Assembly (NCBI GenBank): GCA_964476375.1
Contig: CAYYZW010000082.1
Span: 1-5,618 of the forward strand
Source: SAT2750 sp964476375
GTDB taxonomy: Bacteria; Planctomycetota; Planctomycetia; Pirellulales; Pirellulaceae
Length of the DNA stretch: 5,618 nucleotides
Reading direction: 5' to 3'
Shown here piece by piece: positions 1-4,721 of the stretch (its first letter is position 1; each line of letters starts with the position of its first letter). The notes beneath the pieces are model-generated. The model was not told the origin of the DNA, searched no databases, and saw only the letters and a list, made by a program, of their open reading frames with translations. The position numbers and the translations under genes are program-made.

Positions 1-78
1 AAAGCTGGCACTCTTTCCAAAGCGGATAAGATCGACAAAAATGCCGCTTTCGAATACGTTCTTGTGCGAGCACCATAG
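1..78 (+). CDS. C-terminal end of an unrecognised protein (partial)
   Basis: The frame starting at base 1 is open to a TAG at 76-78 and gives 25 residues ending in AAFEYVLVRAP. The composition (lysine and aspartate rich, then a short hydrophobic strand) is consistent with the end of a soluble or secreted protein. The 48 bp after the stop lead directly to a good ribosome binding site for the next plus-strand gene, which is the normal spacing of co-directional genes. Too little is visible to name a family. It could be a chance open frame, because only 75 coding bases are seen, but no other frame here is more convincing. Confidence 0.5.
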   Translation, partial: KAGTLSKADKIDKNAAFEYVLVRAP

Positions 79-126
79 CCTGTTTTTTGCGACGATTTTC
101 TTTTCAACGAAAGCGAGGGGGACACG

Positions 127-582
127 ATGGGTGGCACACTAGAAGCAGCAGCAGGATTGACGATCGTTTTCTTCTTGGTCGGGTTCTTCATCGTCCTGGT
201 GGTGGGTGCCATTATTCTTCGGGCAGGATGCTGGCTCTTTAACAAGATGGCAGGTGGTGAAGGAAGCCCCGGTTCTGTTCCAGGCCCAGGCTTTGGCAAG
301 GCGATACTGGTGGTTCTGGTCACATTGATAGTCCAGGTCGTGGCCGGCATCGTGCTGGGTGCCATTGGCAGTCTTCGTGCGGACATGGGACCGGCCATGA
401 TCAACCTGATTTCGTTGCCTCTCAGTTTTCTCGTTTCTGCTGGGATGATCAGCGCTCTGTTGCCTACCTCGTTTGTCAAGGGCCTCGGCGTGGCAGTCTG
501 TGAGTACATCATGATGATTGTGGTTTTTGCCATCGTTTTTGTGATATTCGGGACGATAGGGGCGGTGATGCTTGCCGGATGA
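127..582 (+). CDS. Small four-helix inner-membrane protein, function unknown
   Basis: The 151-residue product is almost entirely hydrophobic. Helices are visible at about residues 9-32, 58-81, 91-112 and 120-149. The only long polar stretch is a glycine/proline-rich loop at about 41-57 (GGEGSPGSVPGPGFGKA). The N-terminus has no positive charge before the first helix and no cleavable signal is evident, so it should stay in the membrane. The start is supported by a purine-rich GAGGGG at 115-120, six bases before the ATG. The next gene begins 27 bp after the stop with its own Shine-Dalgarno sequence, so the two probably share a transcript. The arrangement 'FNKMAGG...VP.P.FGKA' followed by paired helices reminds me of uncharacterised planctomycete membrane proteins, which is recollection and not a search result. 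No catalytic or transport motif is visible and I do not assign a function. Confidence 0.8.
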   Translation: MGGTLEAAAGLTIVFFLVGFFIVLVVGAIILRAGCWLFNKMAGGEGSPGSVPGPGFGKAILVVLVTLIVQVVAGIVLGAIGSLRADMGPAMINLISLPLSFLVSAGMISALLPTSFVKGLGVAVCEYIMMIVVFAIVFVIFGTIGAVMLAG

Positions 583-609
583 TTTTTGGAGCAGTGAGGA
601 AGTTTTGAA

Positions 610-930
610 ATGGGTGCTTCTGCAACGCAGCAAATCCAGGTGAACGCGGATCAAGGGCAACTTGCCCAGTTAATCCCGGCTGCATTGCAGTCACTCGGCT
701 GGAGTTGCTACCAGTCCTCGCCAACCAGTTTTAACAGCTCGGTCCGCATGGGCTGGTTGTCGTGGGGGGAGAATATCACGGTCGATTTCAGTCACCCTTC
801 CTGGATCCAGGTGACCAGTAAATGCGCTTTCCCGCTACAGATCGTTGACTGGGGTAAAAACCAGAAGAACATCGATAAGTTCCTGGCCCAGCTTTTCGCC
901 ATGCTGCAGCCAGCCGGCCCAATGTACTAG
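610..930 (+). CDS. Small soluble protein with SWGE...DWGKN motifs, function unknown
   Basis: The 106-residue product has no signal peptide and no membrane helix. It reads as a compact alpha/beta domain: an amphipathic helix at about 15-29 (QGQLAQLIPAALQSLGW), then short strands (SWGENITVDF at 51-60, WIQVTSKCAF at 65-74), then a conserved-looking block DWGKNQKNIDKF (80-91) opening the last helix. Blocks like 'SWGE.I.V' and 'C.FP.Q..DWGKN..N...F' occur, as far as I recall, in short uncharacterised bacterial proteins and at the ends of larger ones; no function is known to me. The ATG is preceded by GAGGAA at 596-601, eight bases upstream. It lies 27 bp after the membrane-protein gene, so the pair is probably an operon in which a cytosolic domain accompanies a membrane partner; that pairing is inferred from position. 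It is followed after 15 bp by the end of the convergent ZIP gene. Confidence 0.8.
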   Translation: MGASATQQIQVNADQGQLAQLIPAALQSLGWSCYQSSPTSFNSSVRMGWLSWGENITVDFSHPSWIQVTSKCAFPLQIVDWGKNQKNIDKFLAQLFAMLQPAGPMY

Positions 931-941
931 CATCGGCCGGC
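913..941. terminator. Candidate bidirectional hairpin between convergent genes
   Basis: GCCGGCC at 913-919 and GGCCGGC at 935-941 are perfect reverse complements with a 15-base loop. They straddle the stop of the DWGKN gene (928-930) and lie just beyond the stop of the ZIP gene (946-948). The position between convergent genes fits a shared terminator. Neither side has a T-run, so it is not a classical intrinsic terminator, and GC-rich DNA produces such pairs by chance. Confidence 0.25.
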
Positions 942-945
942 GGGC

Positions 946-1866
946 CTAATGATGGTCGTGGTCGTGGTCGTGAGCCCCCTGCTCACCCCCTGCCGGGTTC
1001 GCGGGACCGTGGTGATGCTGTTCCGCGGCGGGCTGGTGCTGGTGGGATGGTTCCACCAGTCGCAGGCCCGCGGACATCAGGATACCGGCCACGAAGCAGA
1101 TAGAGAGGCCCAAACGGTCATGCGAGTGGAAACGAACTTCCGGCAGGATATCCCCCAGGGCAATGCAGAGAAAAGCCCCGGCACTGATACCCAGTGACCA
1201 GCCGACCACGGTAATCGAGCTGTCCCCGCTGAGCGAGATGCCCATGTAAAACAGTCCCATTCCGAGTGGGCAGACCAGGGAAAAAAGCAGGTTGGCCAGC
1301 ATGGTCGTGCGCCGCGACACCCCCCCGGCAATCATCACCGAGACCAGCGAGAGGGAGTCGAAAGGCTTGTGGAGCATGATCGCAAGCAGGGCGCCGGCCC
1401 CCAGCATCCAGACCGACTCGCCACCATGGCTGCTGACATGGAAGCTGGACGCCAGGGCCACGCCATCCAGTAGCGAGTGAAAGGCAAGCCCGATTGCCAG
1501 GGCAATCCAGCTCATCGGCCGGCCGTGTAGCTGGCAGTCTATCGCTGTGGCATCCGCATGCTCGTGGTCATCATGGGAGTGTTCATCGACCGAGCCATGG
1601 TGATGGACGTGGAAGTTGCGGGTCAGGAAGAACATCCCCACAAGCCCTGACAGCATGGCAAACATGGAGAAGTCAATCGATCCCAGTTCGAGGATCGCGT
1701 GGGGCAGCATGTGCAGAACCCCCACCCCGATCAGCGCCCCCCCCACAAAACTGAGAAGCATCTGCAGGCGGGTGTGGGATAAGCGGAAAGTGTACGGCAC
1801 AAAACCGCCGGCCAGCGAAGCCAGCACCACCAGGGTGATCACGGTAGACAGGACGAAAAGCGGCAT
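946..1866 (-). CDS. ZIP-family divalent metal transporter with His-rich loop and tail
   Basis: The 306-residue integral membrane protein should import zinc, iron or a similar divalent cation into the cytoplasm. Eight helices fit at about 3-25, 36-58, 66-84, 119-140, 155-178, 187-210, 217-240 and 252-270. The family signature is in helix 4 (H130-S-L-L-D134-G) and helix 5 (H166-K-P-F-D170), with a further L-P-E at 241-243 in helix 7. The loop between helices 3 and 4 is histidine-rich (HVHHH at 86-90, HSHDDHEH at 96-103), as is usual for ZIP proteins. The tail after residue 270 is also rich in His (SHQHQ, EQHHHG, AHDHDHDHH) and would be periplasmic in the standard eight-helix topology. Family membership is secure; the metal is not determinable. 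At the second metal position Asn/acidic residues are replaced by S131 and K167. The ATG at 1866 has GGAG (complement of 1875-1878) eight bases upstream. The gene lies 30 bp after the SufE-like gene and probably ends the same transcript. Confidence 0.93.
   Translation of the reverse strand: MPLFVLSTVITLVVLASLAGGFVPYTFRLSHTRLQMLLSFVGGALIGVGVLHMLPHAILELGSIDFSMFAMLSGLVGMFFLTRNFHVHHHGSVDEHSHDDHEHADATAIDCQLHGRPMSWIALAIGLAFHSLLDGVALASSFHVSSHGGESVWMLGAGALLAIMLHKPFDSLSLVSVMIAGGVSRRTTMLANLLFSLVCPLGMGLFYMGISLSGDSSITVVGWSLGISAGAFLCIALGDILPEVRFHSHDRLGLSICFVAGILMSAGLRLVEPSHQHQPAAEQHHHGPANPAGGEQGAHDHDHDHH
955..972 (-). repeat. Three tandem GTCGTG hexamers encoding a His-Asp tail
   Basis: GTCGTG occurs three times in tandem on the plus strand (955-960, 961-966, 967-972). 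Read on the coding minus strand this is (CACGAC)n and gives the alternating His-Asp part of the ZIP transporter's C-terminus, AHDHDHDHH. It is a coding microsatellite whose length could vary by slippage in units of one His-Asp pair without shifting the frame. Confidence 0.75.
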
Positions 1867-1896
1867 GGGGTGTGCTCCAGGAGGCTGGGGAGATGG

Positions 1897-2364
1897 TCAG
1901 TCGGATGGTGCTTCGCTGCTGGCCGGGGAATCCCTGCCGGCCTCGTGTTCGACCGCCAGGGTCTTGATCCGCTGAACCATCGAGTTGAGACCGTTGGAAC
2001 GGGAACGGCTGATGTGCTGGCGGAGATCCAGGTTCTCAAAAAGGTCATTAATATCAAATTCGATGATCTCCTGTGGTGTGCGATTGCAATAGATCATCAA
2101 GACGATGGCAATCAGTCCCTTGACGAGCTGGGAGTCGCTGTCGGCTTGGAAGTGCACCGTTGTGTCGTTGCTGCCAGCCTCGCGGACCAGCCAGACGTTG
2201 CTCACGCACCCCTGGACCCGGTGGGCCTCCACCCGGTGCCGGGCATCGAGTGGGTCGAGTCCGCCTCCAAGTTCAATGATGTAGCGATAGCGGTCCTCCC
2301 AGGTATCAAATAGATCGAAGTCATCGATCAGCTTCTGCCGGGCGTTCTGGAGGGTGTTGGACAC
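1897..2364 (-). CDS. sufE: SufE-like cysteine desulfuration protein
   Basis: The 155-residue cytosolic protein matches SufE along its whole length. SufE accepts persulfide sulfur from a SufS-type cysteine desulfurase and hands it on for Fe-S cluster assembly. The acceptor cysteine is C53 within RVQGCVSNVWL. Other family blocks are the opening FDLFDTWEDRYRYIIELG (about 16-33), the strand-helix DSDSQLVKGLIAIVL (75-89) and the closing SRSNGLNSMVQRI (121-133). SufE proteins are about 140 residues; the extra 15-20 here form a polar Ser/Ala/Glu tail that looks disordered. The start codon is GTG, with AGGA nine bases upstream. No sufS, sufB, sufC or sufD is in the window, so its desulfurase partner must be encoded elsewhere. 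It sits between a thioredoxin-fold gene (27 bp upstream) and the ZIP transporter gene (30 bp downstream). CsdE, which partners CsdA, is a paralogue that cannot be excluded; the SufE/CsdE fold itself is secure. Confidence 0.93.
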   Translation of the reverse strand: MSNTLQNARQKLIDDFDLFDTWEDRYRYIIELGGGLDPLDARHRVEAHRVQGCVSNVWLVREAGSNDTTVHFQADSDSQLVKGLIAIVLMIYCNRTPQEIIEFDINDLFENLDLRQHISRSRSNGLNSMVQRIKTLAVEHEAGRDSPASSEAPSD

Positions 2365-2373
2365 GGGATTGGA

Positions 2374-2377
2374 TCCT
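2374..2377 (-). promoter_or_regulatory. Shine-Dalgarno AGGA supporting the GTG start of the SufE gene
   Basis: The complement of 2374-2377 reads AGGA, nine bases before the GTG at 2364. It lies in the 27-bp gap behind the thioredoxin stop. Starting here preserves the SufE N-terminal block 'LIDDFDLFDTWEDRY', and no ATG is available in the right place. Confidence 0.6.
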
Positions 2378-2391
2378 GGCTGTTGTGCCTG

Positions 2392-2958
2392 CTAGTCACC
2401 ATGCAGCTGGCGTAGCCGGGGAGAGGTCCTCAGCACGAGTTGCATGCGTTCAAACTGGTCGAGCCACTCGGTGGTGACTGCCGCGGTAAGCGATTGTTCC
2501 GGTACGACGATTCCGGTAGGACAGGCTGCCCCCAGCTGCGAGCTGGCCATCTGGCGGTATCGTGCCAGTGTCCGGTCTCCAAAATGGCCGATGAATTCTC
2601 CATCCTCGCTGAGAAAGACCACCTGGGGAACCCGGGCACCGCCACACAGTAACATCTGCTGCTGGAATGCCTTGTCCGTATCCCGATCGATAAACCGCAG
2701 TTCGATCACGTCACTGGCCTCGGCGATATGCCACAGGATCGGACACTGGTCGACGCAGTCCCCACACCATGCGCCGGCGATGCAGAGGGCCTTCATCTGG
2801 CGGGTGAAGCTTTCGAGCAATTGTCGCTGGTCGGAACCGAGCGTGACCGAATCGGCCATCTGCTGCCAGCGTTGCTGTTGGTCCGGGGTTGCATGCGCAG
2901 CGAGGAAATCTCCATAGGAGAGGGCCTGCTGGAAAACAGCCTGGTAGTCAGTGGGCAT
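2392..2958 (-). CDS. Thioredoxin-fold protein with CGDC active site
   Basis: The 188-residue cytosolic protein (no signal peptide or helix) carries a thioredoxin core at about 55-135. It contains the strand KALCIAGAWCGDC with the redox pair C65-G-D-C68, preceded by W64. The cis-proline is P111 in GARVPQVVFL, followed by the typical strand-turn-strand FLSEDGEFIGHFGDR. A helical N-terminal extension of about 50 residues (YQAVFQQALSYGDFLAAH...) precedes the core, and a C-terminal helix (TTEWLDQFERMQLVL) follows it, as in bacterial thioredoxin-like proteins with a C-x-D-C site. C72 and C105 are additional cysteines near the active site. The likely role is thiol-disulfide exchange, but the partner is unknown. 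The ATG at 2958 has only a weak ribosome binding site. The stop is 27 bp before the SufE GTG, so the two are probably translated from one message, and reduction of SufE or of a desulfurase is an attractive but untested idea. Confidence 0.88.
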   Translation of the reverse strand: MPTDYQAVFQQALSYGDFLAAHATPDQQQRWQQMADSVTLGSDQRQLLESFTRQMKALCIAGAWCGDCVDQCPILWHIAEASDVIELRFIDRDTDKAFQQQMLLCGGARVPQVVFLSEDGEFIGHFGDRTLARYRQMASSQLGAACPTGIVVPEQSLTAAVTTEWLDQFERMQLVLRTSPRLRQLHGD

Positions 2959-3007
2959 GGTCTCGTGTGGAACCTCCGCGAGGCGTTACCGGGGGGAGCA
3001 ACCCTCC

Positions 3008-3013
3008 AGTATA
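3008..3013 (-). promoter_or_regulatory. Weak -10-like box upstream of the thioredoxin gene
   Basis: The complement of 3008-3013 reads TATACT, one mismatch from the sigma70 -10 consensus. It lies in the 82-bp gap before the thioredoxin ATG at 2958. No convincing -35 is present (TGTGCA at a 16-base spacing matches poorly). It would allow the thioredoxin-SufE-ZIP genes to be expressed without the upstream genes. This is a single short match, so confidence is low. Confidence 0.2.
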
Positions 3014-3040
3014 AACCAGCCCTCCAGGTTGCACAGGTGG

Positions 3041-3691
3041 TCAGTTGCCAACCTGCCGGATCACCTTGACCGCACCGCCGATCTTGTGGTGGACCTCGGA
3101 TGTTGCCCGTACCACCAGGGCGTGCAGGGGTGCGTAATAGACAATCGTGCCGGGGCCGCCCCTGATATCCCAGAAATCCGGATCGATCGTGGACTGGATC
3201 AATTCGACCAGTGCCTGGCCATAGTCGGGGCGCACCGCTGCCCCGCCAAAGGCGCCGCGGGAACGAAAGAGCTGGGCCGGACCCCCGGCGGCGGCTCCAA
3301 CCAGGGACATCTGGTCGATCAACGCATTGGTCGTGGCCTCTGCAAGCGAGGCGGACCGGGGCGGTTTGTTCTTGGCGCGGGCCAGCTGGTGGTTCAGTCG
3401 GACCTGGACTTTCAAAAGGCGAGACCGTAGCTGGATGCGGTATCTCTCCAGTGTGGGACTGCCAAGACGACGTGGGTCGGAAGCAATCTCGCGGTAAAGC
3501 GGAAGCATTTCATAGACAGTCGCCAGGCGTTCCGATTCGGACGGGGCGGTAGCCTCCAGCGTGAGCAGCTGGCGGAGATCCTTCTCGATCTCGTGGTACG
3601 GCCGGCCCGTCTTGGTCTGTGCCGGGAGTTGCCAGGGAAGAAGACTGCTGATGCAGCAGCCCAGAATCGCTGCCGGAAGAATGCGAGTCAT
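3041..3691 (-). CDS. Small exported protein with planctomycete-type GGPGTI C-terminal domain
   Basis: The product is 216 residues from the ATG at 3691. Residues 1-25 form a Sec-type signal (MTR, then a hydrophobic stretch ending QLPA before QTKT), so it should be periplasmic or outside the cell. The mature part begins with a charged helical region (about 30-107), including an Arg-rich stretch at 84-105. A small-residue linker follows, rich in Gly/Ala (about 131-153). The C-terminal domain, about 155-214, reads YGQALVELIQSTIDPDFWD, then GGPGTIVYYAPLHALVV and EVHHKIGGAVKVI. This 'D.W....GGPG.I......LVV.....VH..I' pattern is one I associate with many uncharacterised planctomycete secreted proteins. 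It resembles the small alpha/beta modules of secretin N-domains, although no secretin pore domain is present. The gene lies 69 bp after the PAP2 gene and 82 bp before the thioredoxin gene. Function unknown. Confidence 0.82.
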   Translation of the reverse strand: MTRILPAAILGCCISSLLPWQLPAQTKTGRPYHEIEKDLRQLLTLEATAPSESERLATVYEMLPLYREIASDPRRLGSPTLERYRIQLRSRLLKVQVRLNHQLARAKNKPPRSASLAEATTNALIDQMSLVGAAAGGPAQLFRSRGAFGGAAVRPDYGQALVELIQSTIDPDFWDIRGGPGTIVYYAPLHALVVRATSEVHHKIGGAVKVIRQVGN

Positions 3692-3696
3692 GGCGT

Positions 3697-3703
3697 TTCC
3701 TTC
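3697..3703 (-). promoter_or_regulatory. Shine-Dalgarno GAAGGAA fixing the start of the exported protein
   Basis: The complement of 3697-3703 reads GAAGGAA, five bases before the ATG at 3691. The frame stays open another 23 codons to a TTG at 3760 directly next to the PAP2 stop. Only the ATG at 3691 places a signal peptide at the N-terminus, so the site and the protein agree on this start. Confidence 0.75.
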
Positions 3704-3760
3704 TTTTTGGACGGCCTGGGTACGGCTCATTTTATCGGCGCAGGAAACGGAGGCAAGCAA

Positions 3761-4474
3761 CTAGTCCGGGAGCATCGCTTCCTGCTGCTCAAAACCATCG
3801 AACCAGCGTCCGAACCTGCCGGAGCCCAGCAGGAGAGCGGTGGCCAGCGAGCCCACCGCAGCGCCGGCAGACAGGTCACTGAGAAAATGGTGCTCAAAGG
3901 CAAGCCGCTGCAGGGCCACGACCAGGGGGATGGCGAGAAAGAGCCGCCGCCGCCGGGGGTACAGCCAGCCCAGCCCGATGGCTGCAACGACCGCACAGGT
4001 GACATGCCCGGAGGGAAAACCACCAAGTGAGCGTTCCAGCAGGGGCATGCCCGGGTTGTCCTGTGTGAGCGAATGAAAGAACCCCGGAAAGGAACTCCCA
4101 ATGACGTCGCCGGGGTTAAATTCGAAGGGCCTCTGCCGGGAAAAAATTGCCTTAAGGATCCCGGTCACGAGCTCTGCTGTGACCAGGGCGGCGCCAAGTC
4201 GAAGCATTTTCCGGCGGGCGGAGCGATCCACCAGCAGGATCAGGATCCCGGTTCCCAGGACCACCGGAAAAGAACCGGGGTACTGGAAAAGGTCGATGAT
4301 CTTCAGCAGCGTGGTCTCCCTGTCCCAGGTTGCAATCCAGGCGGCCAGTTGCCGGTCGACCAGCACAGCGGGGAGCACAAGCAGGCCCAGGGTGACCCCC
4401 AGCCAGGCCATTCGACCGGGGAAGATCCCCGTGCGCCGGCCAGGAGTGGGTGTGTTAGGTTGCGTGACCGACAT
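3761..4474 (-). CDS. PAP2-family membrane phosphatase
   Basis: The product is 237 residues with about six membrane helices and the complete three-part active site of the PAP2/acid phosphatase superfamily. Motif 1 is K108-x6-R115-P116 (KAIFSRQRP). Motif 2 is P154-S-G-H157. Motif 3 is R190-x5-H196-x3-D200 (QRLAFEHHFLSD), where Gln replaces the usual leading Ser. Known members remove phosphate from phosphatidic acid, phosphatidylglycerol phosphate, undecaprenyl diphosphate or lipid A on the outer face of the inner membrane; the sequence does not say which. Helices are visible at about 22-42, 68-83, 92-111, 158-172, 177-190 and 203-216. The start at 4474 was chosen because AGGA lies just upstream (three bases, rather close) and the N-terminus then has a short polar leader before the first helix; M22 is an alternative. 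The frame stays open beyond 4474, but that extension is low-complexity Ser/Arg sequence antisense to the DUF1501 gene and is not protein-like. Confidence 0.9.
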   Translation of the reverse strand: MSVTQPNTPTPGRRTGIFPGRMAWLGVTLGLLVLPAVLVDRQLAAWIATWDRETTLLKIIDLFQYPGSFPVVLGTGILILLVDRSARRKMLRLGAALVTAELVTGILKAIFSRQRPFEFNPGDVIGSSFPGFFHSLTQDNPGMPLLERSLGGFPSGHVTCAVVAAIGLGWLYPRRRRLFLAIPLVVALQRLAFEHHFLSDLSAGAAVGSLATALLLGSGRFGRWFDGFEQQEAMLPD

Positions 4475-4721
4475 GAATCCTGGTCTCGAAGATGGAACCT
4501 GGGACGTGGATGGTGGCTGGCGGGAAGATATCACAAGCCGCTTTGAATGAGAAAGCCCAAAGACCGGCAGCAAACGGGATGGGGGTCGGCCGATGCACGA
4601 GACAGTCTCTTTGATGTGGGGGTTCGTGGTTTGATAATAAACACGTGCTTTGTTAGTCTTTAGTTCGACGCTGGGTGATGTATTTTTCGCCTTTCTGGCC
4701 TTTGTGCTCGCGGGATTAACC
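4475..4721. other. Divergent intergenic region between PAP2 and DUF1501 genes
   Basis: These 247 bp separate two divergently transcribed genes and should hold both promoters. No convincing gene is present; open frames crossing it are antisense extensions of neighbours. The part at 4621-4665 is clearly more AT-rich than its surroundings. It contains the palindrome CACGTG at 4642-4647, with A/T pairs extending the symmetry at 4639-4640 and 4649-4650. A short dyad GAGAC-A-GTCTC lies at 4599-4609. On the minus strand TATTAT (complement of the TTGATAATAAA stretch) resembles a -10 box but would leave a leader of about 150 bases for PAP2. Confidence 0.6.
4631..4659 (+). promoter_or_regulatory. Tentative promoter for the DUF1501 gene
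   Basis: TTGATA at 4631-4636 matches the sigma70 -35 box at five of six positions. A 17-base spacer leads to TAGTCT at 4654-4659, a poor -10 (three of six). The CACGTG palindrome at 4642-4647 lies inside the spacer, where a regulator would be well placed. It is in the most AT-rich part of the divergent region, about 60 bp before the ATG at 4722. Confidence 0.2.

Noticed and set aside
139..660. Minus-strand open frame of 173 codons opposite the membrane-protein gene
   Set aside because: It is rich in His, Asn and Gln because it is the reverse complement of hydrophobic codons. The plus-strand gene has a good ribosome binding site and a coherent four-helix pattern.
1870..2313. Plus-strand open frame of 147 codons opposite the SufE gene
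   Set aside because: It is antisense to a full-length SufE. The predicted protein has no family motif and no supporting context.
2444..2917. Plus-strand open frame of 157 codons opposite the thioredoxin gene
   Set aside because: It mirrors a gene with clear CGDC and cis-Pro motifs, and its product is Ser/Trp/Arg-rich without recognisable structure.
2998..3032. Six-base inverted repeat GCAACC/GGTTGC between the exported-protein and thioredoxin genes
   Set aside because: The loop is 23 bases and no T-run follows on the minus strand, so it is too weak to call a terminator.
3692..3760. Start at TTG 3760 adding 23 residues to the exported protein
   Set aside because: It would abut the PAP2 stop without a ribosome binding site and bury the signal peptide. 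The ATG at 3691 has GAAGGAA five bases upstream.
4599..4609. Dyad GAGAC-A-GTCTC in the divergent region
   Set aside because: It has five-base arms and a single copy, and matches no regulator site I recognise. It is recorded as a detail of the intergenic region only.
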